A stretch of 20,859 nt of DNA from a virus. This document shows, one piece after another, positions 13,919 to 20,449 of the stretch. The stretch is taken from the IMG/VR virus record IMGVR_UViG_3300017706_002460, positions 1 through 20,859 of that record; one strand, given 5' to 3'. The notes below the pieces were generated by a model. The model was not told where the DNA came from. It ran no database searches and saw only the letters and a program-made list of their open reading frames with translations. Each line of letters begins with the position of its first letter. Positions within the stretch are counted from its first letter, which is position 1. Position numbers and translations under genes: made by a program.

Positions 13919-15732
13919 ATTTTACCTTTAATTACTTTGTTCATGTGTCTATTAGCGCATAAAGCACTTTCTTGTATAATACGCTGCCCACTTAATGTAA
14001 TTGCTTCAGATAACAATACATTACCATATCTAAACGCACCTAAAGCAGTTGCTCCATATAAACTATTTAATAAAATTTTCATAGTATATTGTTTCATGTG
14101 ATAAGAAGCACCTAACTCTTTATTTCCTGATTTAAATGCTTTTTTCATTTGGTTCTTATATAAAACTCTTTCATCAAACCATTTATTTAAAATTGTAGAT
14201 AATACAGACTCATGATCTGTTTTAAACATTACTCCATTAGCTGAAATAGCCCATTTATTTTCTTCAATAATTTCAATTAAATCTCCTATAGCTATTTTAG
14301 TACGTTTACGTTTAGAATTTTCAATTAATATTTCTTCTTTAGAATCTTTTGCTTTTAAATCATTTAACCCTAAACGATTATTTCTATCATCAGCATCTAA
14401 AATTCTTCCTACCATTGTTTCTTTACCAATATTAATTGTCATAATAATTGAAGGATATAGTGAGGTTAAATCTTCATCAAACATATAATTATATAATCCA
14501 GCTTGGGGGCAAAACAAATAACCACCAGCATAGGATATTTGATTTCCTTTTGCATCCCGTTTTACATAAGGATTTACATCTTTTGGAGGTGGGATTATTT
14601 CTTGACTTAATAAATAAGCTGAAATTGCCCCATCTTGGGTTTTTGTATTTGCGTATACTTCTTGGTAATTATGTTTTCCTTTATGAGCTAAATTATAAGT
14701 TAAAGCTAAATAACCTAATTTTTCATCTAATAATTTTAAAATCTCAACATCAACAAAATTATATTTAATAAATTTATTTATGTCAGATTTAAATAAGTCA
14801 TCAAGATTACCTTCATATTCAACTTTATTTACTCCAACATATTTTTCTCCAATAGCATCTAATCTCATTGATGGTTCATCCGCCCAGCTATATTTTTTAT
14901 GTAAACACATATAATCTAAAGATTCAACACCTACTATTTGAAGATATTGACCTCCATTTCTTCTATTATTATACCAAGGAGTTGGTCTTACTATCCCAAT
15001 TGGGGATAAATAATTCATAGCATCTTCAACTCCTATTACATTACACATTCTATAGTATAAATAAGGAATATCAAAATAATCACTATTCCACCCAACAATA
15101 ACATCAGGATCAATATCCCTAAACATTTCCCCAAAAACTAATAATAACTCTTCTTCTGTTTTACAAGGAATTATTTCTCTACCATTTTTACTTATAGTGT
15201 GGTTTAATTGATTTTCTTCATCTAAGATAACAATACCCCATTTAGGTTTTCCTTCTTTTGCCTGTTTATTATACCAAGCAATAGAAGTAATTCTTTTAGG
15301 AGCTGATTTAATATATTCAACAGTTAAAGCATCTCCCATTTCACATTCAATATCAAAAAATAATTCTTTATGAGTAGTAGATGGGGTGTCATCAACACCA
15401 TACTTTTCAATTAAATATTTTTGGTGTGCAGGCATATCATGCCAATGTAAATTTGGTGTATTATTTTGAAAATATTGACTGTCTGTATTATTTGTGTATT
15501 TATAGTTTGATATTCGTTTTAAATATTCCCCATTTAAGCCCCTTGCAACATGGTTATCTCTATCACACTCTACATATGCTATATTATCCCAAACATCTAA
15601 TTCATAACCTTTATCAGTCCAAAGATGTATTAAATGTTGATTTTTCTTTAATTTAAAAGGTAAATTTTTAAATGCTGGACTTTGAGGGTGATATTTACTA
15701 AAACTTTCTGCAAATATCTTTTTATACATCAA
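13915..15732 (-). CDS. 43A: DNA polymerase gp43, N-terminal part (exonuclease, palm motifs A and B)
   Basis: A 605-aa N-terminal portion of a T4-type family B polymerase. The proofreading exonuclease has Exo I FDIEC (Asp127, Glu129), Exo II VIVGWNSDYFDIPY (217-230) and Exo III KYNFVDVEIL (Tyr330, Asp334). The polymerase palm has motif A DLTSLYPSI with Asp427, and the fingers have motif B KILLNSLYG (Lys558, Asn562). It stops at ...NKVIKGKI, before motif C, so it cannot be a complete polymerase alone. The start overlaps the pyrophosphohydrolase gene by 11 bp. A split in T4-like gp43 is known from some Aeromonas phages, so two subunits are plausible. Confidence 0.93.
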   Translation of the reverse strand: MMYKKIFAESFSKYHPQSPAFKNLPFKLKKNQHLIHLWTDKGYELDVWDNIAYVECDRDNHVARGLNGEYLKRISNYKYTNNTDSQYFQNNTPNLHWHDMPAHQKYLIEKYGVDDTPSTTHKELFFDIECEMGDALTVEYIKSAPKRITSIAWYNKQAKEGKPKWGIVILDEENQLNHTISKNGREIIPCKTEEELLLVFGEMFRDIDPDVIVGWNSDYFDIPYLYYRMCNVIGVEDAMNYLSPIGIVRPTPWYNNRRNGGQYLQIVGVESLDYMCLHKKYSWADEPSMRLDAIGEKYVGVNKVEYEGNLDDLFKSDINKFIKYNFVDVEILKLLDEKLGYLALTYNLAHKGKHNYQEVYANTKTQDGAISAYLLSQEIIPPPKDVNPYVKRDAKGNQISYAGGYLFCPQAGLYNYMFDEDLTSLYPSIIMTINIGKETMVGRILDADDRNNRLGLNDLKAKDSKEEILIENSKRKRTKIAIGDLIEIIEENKWAISANGVMFKTDHESVLSTILNKWFDERVLYKNQMKKAFKSGNKELGASYHMKQYTMKILLNSLYGATALGAFRYGNVLLSEAITLSGQRIIQESALCANRHMNKVIKGKI

Positions 15733-16228
15733 AAAATTGTTTTAGGTTTGGTCTAAAGTAATTTATTGATTTCATTACTTTTTTATCTCGAGTTCTATAA
15801 ACAACATAACGGTTCCCTACTCTTTCAAAATGACAATTTTCTTTTTGTTCAGCTGCTCTAACATTAACTGTTTCGATTGCTTCCTGTGGGGTGTTACAAG
15901 ATTTAGACATATTTGATGCTTGAACTTCTTGATATGCTTTCCAAATATGACCTTTTAAACCATGTAACATAGTACCATTACCTAATGAAACATAAGCAAT
16001 ATCACATAATGCATCTAAAACCTCTACAATATCACCTTTTTCACAAGCTTCTTTATATTCAGCTAATTCTTCCTGGATAAAATCGTAAACAAACATCCAT
16101 TCTTTTTTTTCAGGAATTGTTGGTTCATAATTATTTGGTTTACCAAATGTTTCATTGAATTCTTCTACCTCATTTACAAAAGGTACATTCCAATATTTAT
16201 TTCCTAATTTTTCTTTTTTTTCACTCAT
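15722..16228 (-). CDS. MazG/phosphoribosyl-ATP pyrophosphohydrolase-like nucleotide pyrophosphatase
   Basis: A 168-aa protein with the all-alpha NTP-pyrophosphohydrolase core. After an N-terminal FNETFGKPNNYEP segment come EELAEYKEACEKGD (Glu53, Glu54, Glu57) and VEVLDALCDIAYVSLG (Glu69, Asp72, Asp76), the acidic E-E-x2-E ... E-x2-D-x3-D magnesium site. Then EVQASNMSKS, typical of a PRA-PH-like family common in Bacteroidetes and their phages. It probably hydrolyses a (d)NTP or alarmone-like nucleotide to the monophosphate. It stands between folE and the polymerase, 11 bp after folE, which suits dNTP-pool control. The exact substrate is unknown. Confidence 0.85.
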   Translation of the reverse strand: MSEKKEKLGNKYWNVPFVNEVEEFNETFGKPNNYEPTIPEKKEWMFVYDFIQEELAEYKEACEKGDIVEVLDALCDIAYVSLGNGTMLHGLKGHIWKAYQEVQASNMSKSCNTPQEAIETVNVRAAEQKENCHFERVGNRYVVYRTRDKKVMKSINYFRPNLKQFFDV

Positions 16229-16239
16229 AACTTTTTTAT

Positions 16240-16938
16240 TTAAATTTGATGTCCTCCATTATTAATTTTTAAACTGTCAAAAAACTCTTTTCTTGCTAAA
16301 TTAGTGTTTTGTCTAAATACACCTGATGCTTTAGTTGTTACCATACCAGCTCCTTGATGTTTTACTCCTCTACAACTTACACAATTATGTCCTGCAACTA
16401 TAGTTACTATGACACCTCTATTACCTTCAGTAATTTGATGCACAGCATTATGAATAGCTGATGTTAATTGTTCTTGTATTGCACCTCTTCTACCAAATAA
16501 TTCAACTATTCTATTTAATTTAGATAACCCAACTACTTGACCATCTTCCCCAGCTATATAACCTATATGAACTACACCACTAATTGTTTGATGATGATGA
16601 GAACACATTGATGTTAATGGAATATTTCTCTCAATTACAATTCCATCATAACCATCAGAAGGAAATGATGTAATAGGAGACATTGGAGTATATCTACCTG
16701 CCCATAAATCATTTACATATGCTTTAGCAACCCTTCTTGGGGTATCAGATGAATTTGGATCATTTTTCCAATCACAATCTAATGCATCTAAAAACTCTCC
16801 ATATGCTTTAGTAGCTTTTTCTATCATTTTTTCCTTTTGTTTATCACTTAAAGGGAAATTAGTTGCAACTCCATTTGCAAAACCTTTTTGTACAACTTCT
16901 AACTTTTCATGAATTTTAGCGTTTTTATTTTTTGCCAT
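16240..16938 (-). CDS. folE: GTP cyclohydrolase I
   Basis: A 232-aa FolE that turns GTP into 7,8-dihydroneopterin triphosphate, the first step towards 7-deazaguanine bases. The zinc ligands are visible: Cys112 and His115 in TSMCSHHHQTISG, and Cys186 in HNCVSCRGVKHQ. The substrate loop GLSKLNRIVELFGRRGAIQEQLT and the end MVTTKASGVF are conserved. The N-terminal 30 residues are a basic extension. With queC, queD and queE in the same block, it serves preQ0 synthesis rather than folate. It has its own promoter-like motif and an A/T-only leader (AACGTAAAATAAATAAAA) without a Shine-Dalgarno sequence, so it may start a separate transcript running into the replication genes. Confidence 0.96.
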   Translation of the reverse strand: MAKNKNAKIHEKLEVVQKGFANGVATNFPLSDKQKEKMIEKATKAYGEFLDALDCDWKNDPNSSDTPRRVAKAYVNDLWAGRYTPMSPITSFPSDGYDGIVIERNIPLTSMCSHHHQTISGVVHIGYIAGEDGQVVGLSKLNRIVELFGRRGAIQEQLTSAIHNAVHQITEGNRGVIVTIVAGHNCVSCRGVKHQGAGMVTTKASGVFRQNTNLARKEFFDSLKINNGGHQI

Positions 16939-16956
16939 TTTTATTTATTTTACGTT

Positions 16957-16986
16957 AATATACGAAAACTTTATTAGAAAACCAAA
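16957..16986 (-). promoter_or_regulatory. Promoter-like motif before folE (TTTG-N18-CGTATATT)
   Basis: On the minus strand TTTG (16983-16986) is followed after 18 bp by CGTATATT (16957-16964), 18 bp before the folE ATG. Both boxes and the spacing are identical to the motif before gp44. It fits exactly in the gap 16939-16986. The spacing and TTTG recall Bacteroidetes -33 elements, but the downstream box is not their TAnnTTTG. Confidence 0.5.
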
Positions 16987-17385
16987 CTATTTTAGGTAAT
17001 CTTGTATAGTTTCACTATCATCTCTCTCCCAAGGATAAATTATCCATTCATCTCCCTCATGTTCAAAGGCATATATGTTAGGTTCCAAACATGCCGTATG
17101 AGGTTTATAATGTAAGACAGCAGTAGTATAATCCTTCCAATTATCAAGAGTTACTCCACTATCACATATATCATCTACTATTAAACATTCATCAGGTTCA
17201 TAATGTTTAGGAATATCTATATATTCTAAATCTAAAATATGTGATATTAAAACAGCAGGAATTAATCCTCCTCTTTTTAAACCATGAACATATTTAATTT
17301 CTGGGTAGTTGAGTTTAATTTGATAACATAGCTTATCAACTAATTCTTCAACTTCATTCCATCCAACATAAATTTTATTATCCAT
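16987..17385 (-). CDS. Type I phosphoribosyltransferase
   Basis: A 132-aa purine/pyrimidine phosphoribosyltransferase. I start it at MDNKIYVGWN (17385), 1 bp after the nuclease stop; an ATG at 17418 would add 11 residues overlapping that gene. The PRPP motif is CLIVDDICDSGVTL (67-80), the PPi loop region is VHGLKRGGLIPAVLISHIL (33-51), and the end WERDDSETIQDYL resembles xanthine/guanine-type enzymes. It should join a nucleobase to PRPP. Its place beside folE and the queE group suggests purine recycling for the phage, with guanine or hypoxanthine as likely bases; the sequence does not decide. Confidence 0.85.
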   Translation of the reverse strand: MDNKIYVGWNEVEELVDKLCYQIKLNYPEIKYVHGLKRGGLIPAVLISHILDLEYIDIPKHYEPDECLIVDDICDSGVTLDNWKDYTTAVLHYKPHTACLEPNIYAFEHEGDEWIIYPWERDDSETIQDYLK

Positions 17386-17386
17386 A

Positions 17387-17725
17387 TTATCTTTTTCCAC
17401 CAAAATATTCTGTAGCATGACCTTCAGTTATTAATTGTTTATTTATATTTTTATCTTCTACTAATAAAGTACCTAAACATCTTCCATACTTTCCAACCCC
17501 ATGGGATTGAAGAATAAAATCCCCATCACCTAATAGTTCTATAAGTCTAGCTTTAGCAGCTAATCCTAATTTTTTTTCTTCTAAATCTCTAGTTCTTGAT
17601 TCAGGAGCATTCATGCCCATCATTCTAATCCTTACTTTTTTCCAAGTATCAAATCCTAAATCTACAAGAGCATCAACAGTATCACCATCAACTACTCTAT
17701 CTAATTTTGCGTTATATTTATACAT
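17387..17725 (-). CDS. Staphylococcal-nuclease-like (SNase) protein, cytoplasmic
   Basis: A 112-aa thermonuclease-fold protein. The N-terminal strand RVVDGDTVDALVDLG holds Asp13 and Asp15 of the calcium site. RIRMMGMNAPESR provides the catalytic Arg and Glu42. GKYGRCLGTL provides the second catalytic Arg, at 82 (counterparts of Staphylococcus Arg35, Glu43, Arg87). It is shorter than secreted nucleases and has no signal peptide, so it should act inside the host cell. It lies between the 44-aa ORF (8-bp overlap) and the phosphoribosyltransferase (1-bp gap). Host DNA degradation for nucleotide recycling is a reasonable role, given its neighbours. Confidence 0.9.
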   Translation of the reverse strand: MYKYNAKLDRVVDGDTVDALVDLGFDTWKKVRIRMMGMNAPESRTRDLEEKKLGLAAKARLIELLGDGDFILQSHGVGKYGRCLGTLLVEDKNINKQLITEGHATEYFGGKR

Positions 17726-17852
17726 TTTTTATATATTCTTTAAGTTTATCTATTAATAATAATACTTCATCTGGTTCCATAGTTACAGAGCAACATATGT
17801 TAACATTTTCTTCTATTTCCTCTAATATCTCAAGTGCTTCTTCTTTAGACAC
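17718..17852 (-). CDS. Small acidic ORF with GTG start, 44 aa
   Basis: Translated by hand. A GTG at 17850-17852 overlaps the queE stop (GTGTCTAA) and opens 44 codons ending TAA at 17718-17720, overlapping the nuclease start by 8 bp. It fills what would otherwise be a 119-bp gap. The product starts M/VSKEEALEILEEIEENVN, is strongly acidic, and ends with a helix VLLLIDKLKEYIKNV; the middle has ICCSV. It could be a small regulatory or accessory protein. Overlap at both ends fits the operon style here. No homologue recognised. Confidence 0.5.
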   Translation of the reverse strand: MSKEEALEILEEIEENVNICCSVTMEPDEVLLLIDKLKEYIKNV

Positions 17853-18627
17853 AACGTTCAGTATTAAAAGCTATAATATGAGATCTACCTGTAAATCTCC
17901 AACCTCTATCTCTTACAAAATTCATTACCTCAGGATATGATTCCATTAAACTTTCTCTAGTATCACCTGCGGGCATTGCCCAAACTTTATCATCTGGTAT
18001 ATTACATTCATTTAAAAATTCTTCTACTTCTTCTACCATAGATAAATTTTTATCTAATACTGGTTTGATATGATAATCAGAATGATACTCAATAGATTTA
18101 TTTATTGCCTCATAATTTAATCTTAATCTATTATGGGTTTTAATCATCCTTTCATCAACATCTTTTCCTTGAGGTGTTATTGCACCTAACTTTGGAATAG
18201 AATTACTAAATTTAGGACTAATAGATAATAAATTAATAGGATAATCTGTAGGGAGAAAATGAGAACCTTCTGTTTCAATAGTAATAAAAATATCTCTTTT
18301 ATGAGCAAAGTGAGTTAATTCATTTACTAATTTAGGATGCATTGTTGGTGATCCCCCAGTTAACATCATTTCTTTTATATGTGGATGTTGATCATACATA
18401 TCTATTATATCTTGAAATGAATATGTTCCTTTTTCAGGGTGAATACTTGTATACCATGAGTCACACCATCCTCCCTCACCAAAATAACATCTATGAGTGC
18501 AGCCTGTTGTTCTAACTACTATTGTTGGATATCCTTGTCTTGATCCTTCAGATTGTACTGCTGTATATACTTCTAATACTGGGATAATTTTATTATAATC
18601 TTCTATCCTTTTTAATTGTTTGTGCAT
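17845..18627 (-). CDS. queE: 7-carboxy-7-deazaguanine synthase, radical SAM
   Basis: A 260-aa QueE, which converts 6-carboxy-tetrahydropterin to 7-carboxy-7-deazaguanine (CDG). The N-terminus has YTAVQSEGSRQGYPTIVV, the usual QGEG-like substrate region. The SAM/4Fe-4S cysteines are Cys43, Cys47 and Cys55 in TGCTHRCYFGEGGWCDSWY, giving CX3CX7C instead of the usual CX3CX2C. MLTGGSPTMHP is the GGEP-like SAM motif (GGSP here), and ETEGSHF and SISPKFSNS are typical QueE segments. It follows queD after a 42-bp gap. The extended cysteine loop is a lineage variation, since non-canonical spacing is known in other QueE proteins. Confidence 0.9.
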   Translation of the reverse strand: MHKQLKRIEDYNKIIPVLEVYTAVQSEGSRQGYPTIVVRTTGCTHRCYFGEGGWCDSWYTSIHPEKGTYSFQDIIDMYDQHPHIKEMMLTGGSPTMHPKLVNELTHFAHKRDIFITIETEGSHFLPTDYPINLLSISPKFSNSIPKLGAITPQGKDVDERMIKTHNRLRLNYEAINKSIEYHSDYHIKPVLDKNLSMVEEVEEFLNECNIPDDKVWAMPAGDTRESLMESYPEVMNFVRDRGWRFTGRSHIIAFNTERCV

Positions 18628-18669
18628 GTGTTAATTTTTTAAAGTGGTTTTTCATTCACTGTTATACCT

Positions 18670-19134
18670 TTATTCAATGTAATATGCTGCATTTTTACCG
18701 TGTTCCATAAACTTAATTTTAGTAACCCTAACTCTATTATTAGTTTCAGTTTTAACAAAATTATTAAGCTTACTATAAATATATTCAGCAAATTTTTCTG
18801 CGCCAGTAGCTTCTACTTCTCTTAACTGAATAACTCCAGCTTGATCTAGTGCTTTAAATGAAACAATTCGTGGATCGTCTTTTGCTACAATTACAGTATG
18901 ATCAAACATATAATCCATCCAAGCTTTTGGTTGCATTCCATCAATAAGAGTATTAGCTCTTTTCATTCCACCAAAATCCCAAACCCAATTACGATTATCT
19001 AAATCCCCTTCAAATGTTGCTTTAAAAGAAATACCATACCCATGTAAAAATCGACAATGGGTTTCAACAGCTTTCCATTGTCTAAAACAACAACTAAAAC
19101 CATCAAATACTTTTGTAGATTGATACCTAGGCAT
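18670..19134 (-). CDS. queD: 6-carboxy-tetrahydropterin synthase-like (QueD/PTPS family)
   Basis: A 154-aa T-fold protein that should make 6-carboxy-5,6,7,8-tetrahydropterin from the FolE product. The core is THCRFLHGYGISFKATFEG, with candidate catalytic Cys27 and zinc ligand His31. MFDHTVIV carries the catalytic-Asp/His segment; EATGAEKFAEYI and KFMEHGKNAAYY are the typical substrate-binding end. The first zinc-ligand segment, normally FSAAH, reads FSCCF (13-17), and the HGH pair reads HGY, so two of three standard zinc ligands differ. It overlaps thioredoxin by 8 bp. The pathway context makes QueD much the best assignment, with metal binding uncertain. Confidence 0.85.
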   Translation of the reverse strand: MPRYQSTKVFDGFSCCFRQWKAVETHCRFLHGYGISFKATFEGDLDNRNWVWDFGGMKRANTLIDGMQPKAWMDYMFDHTVIVAKDDPRIVSFKALDQAGVIQLREVEATGAEKFAEYIYSKLNNFVKTETNNRVRVTKIKFMEHGKNAAYYIE

Positions 19135-19387
19135 TAAACCAAACTAAAATATCATTTATACTCATACCACCCCCATTTGTTCTTTTAAGTTCAGTTCCTT
19201 GCCTATCAGAAATAATTAATGTAGGTACACTTTTAACATTATATTGCTCTGTTGCTATAGCATCATAATCTGTGTTGATTTTTTTAACAGGTATCTTGTA
19301 TTGTTTTGTTAATTGTTCCATAACAGGTCCTAATAACCTACAAGGTTCACACCAAGGTGCTGTAAAATATATAATTCCTTTATCCAT
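19127..19387 (-). CDS. Thioredoxin-like protein with CEPC active site
   Basis: An 86-aa thioredoxin-fold reductant. The active site is APWCEPCRLLGPVMEQL (Cys13, Cys16), with the dipeptide EP in place of the usual GP. The cis-Pro is in SVPTLIISDRQG. It lacks the first beta strand and helix of a 105-aa bacterial thioredoxin, a normal trait of phage versions. The leader AAATAAATAAAAATAAA has no Shine-Dalgarno sequence. The protein may supply electrons to a ribonucleotide reductase (none in this window) or maintain cysteine enzymes of the block. A polymerase processivity role as in T7 is possible but unsupported. Confidence 0.88.
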   Translation of the reverse strand: MDKGIIYFTAPWCEPCRLLGPVMEQLTKQYKIPVKKINTDYDAIATEQYNVKSVPTLIISDRQGTELKRTNGGGMSINDILVWFNA

Positions 19388-19407
19388 TTTATTTTTATTT
19401 ATTTAAT

Positions 19408-19626
19408 TTATACTAATTCTTCTATTATACCTACAGCTTCAGATACTATTAATAACGTTACTGCAACACTAATGTTAAAAGGAATAAAAATATAACCTAA
19501 TATTCTTATACCAGACTTAACAAAACTGATTTTTTGATGCCATTCAGCATCAGGTAATTGTTTATTGTTTTTTAAAGCCATTTGACTTACTAATTTATTT
19601 ACTTCTTTTTCTAATTTTTTATCCAT
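19408..19626 (-). CDS. Small membrane protein, 72 aa
   Basis: The first 40 residues are polar and helical (KKLEKEVNKLVSQMALKNN). From about residue 42 comes a hydrophobic stretch, ILGYIFIPFNISVAVTLLIV, then SEAVGIIEELV: one membrane span, possibly two with the loop at PFN. It starts 8 bp before the queC stop, so it is coupled to queC, and precedes thioredoxin by 20 bp. There is no signal peptidase site that I can see. Unknown function; holin-like use is not supported by the context of biosynthetic genes. Confidence 0.72.
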   Translation of the reverse strand: MDKKLEKEVNKLVSQMALKNNKQLPDAEWHQKISFVKSGIRILGYIFIPFNISVAVTLLIVSEAVGIIEELV

Positions 19627-20449
19627 AATTTTCTAATAATTGTTTAACATGATTTTCTGCTACTTTATAATCTACAGGACCTGTTTCATCAGCATAACTC
19701 GTAGGATCAGGTCTTCCTAGTTTTATAAATGCTTCTATTCTTTCTACAGATGATGCAGATTTATAATCTGAATACCATTTGTAAGCGTTAGTTTCTGGTC
19801 TATGATAATGTTTAATTGGTTTATAAGATGTGTGAGTTCTTTTATAAACTTCATCAAAATCTAAATCTAATATTTTACATGAAGATTGACCATCTAATAA
19901 TATATCATATTTATCCCCATCTATAAAAGGTGTATAATACTTTACTTTATCAGCTTCCCAATTTCCTTGTTTAAAAGCTTCATAATCAGCATCTCTAAAT
20001 TCTTGTCTACAATCCGGGTAAATAGCATGATCACCTGCATGAATACCCATCGCAATATCTACATCACAATTTTTTTCATTTGCAATTGATAATGCTACTG
20101 CTTGAATAATTGATGAAAACATTTTATTTCTATTAGGTACAACAGTATCTTTCATATTATCTTCTTCATAATGTCCTTCTGGGACATCTTCTCCACCTTC
20201 AACTAAATTTGAATTTAATAAATCAACTAAACCATCTAGTTTTATTATTTGAAATTTTACTGTTTGATTATTTATATTTAAATAATTAACTAATTCTTGG
20301 GCTCGTTTTAATTCTATTTTATGTTTTTGACCATAATCAAAAGCAACTGCTGTTACATCATAATCATGAGCTAATAGATGGAGTAAAACTGTACTTGAAT
20401 CCATCCCACCTGATAGTGATAATACTGCTTGTTTTTTATTTATTGACAT
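19619..20449 (-). CDS. queC: 7-cyano-7-deazaguanine synthase-like (QueC), zinc cysteines absent
   Basis: A 276-aa PP-loop ATPase that converts CDG to preQ0 through an amide (ADG). SGGMDSS (13-19) is the PP-loop, followed by VTAVAFDYGQKHKIELKRA. The central segment IAMGIHAGDHAIYPDCR and the end VERIEAFIKLGRPDPTSY match QueC. However, the four C-terminal zinc-binding cysteines (SCY...CGxCxSC in ordinary QueC) are absent: THTSYKPIK and YSDYKSASSVERIEAF stand in their places. The structural zinc site is therefore lost or replaced, and activity could stop at CDG or ADG. It overlaps the upstream transglycosylase-like gene by 10 bp. Confidence 0.85.
   Translation of the reverse strand: MSINKKQAVLSLSGGMDSSTVLLHLLAHDYDVTAVAFDYGQKHKIELKRAQELVNYLNINNQTVKFQIIKLDGLVDLLNSNLVEGGEDVPEGHYEEDNMKDTVVPNRNKMFSSIIQAVALSIANEKNCDVDIAMGIHAGDHAIYPDCRQEFRDADYEAFKQGNWEADKVKYYTPFIDGDKYDILLDGQSSCKILDLDFDEVYKRTHTSYKPIKHYHRPETNAYKWYSDYKSASSVERIEAFIKLGRPDPTSYADETGPVDYKVAENHVKQLLENYG

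Noticed and set aside
13900-13935. Intein or intron as the cause of the polymerase split
   Set aside because: The two frames overlap by 4 bp with no inserted sequence, no homing endonuclease and no intein block residues.
14448-14768. Plus-strand open frames over the polymerase (also 15381-15656 and 13910-14101)
   Set aside because: Shadows of gp43 part A in AT-rich DNA; His/Leu-rich or of low complexity, with no domain pattern.
18628-18669. Promoter or terminator between queD and queE
   Set aside because: GTATAAC resembles the promoter box, but no TTTG lies at the right distance, and the AGTG/CACT stem is only 4 bp. I see nothing firm in this 42-bp gap.
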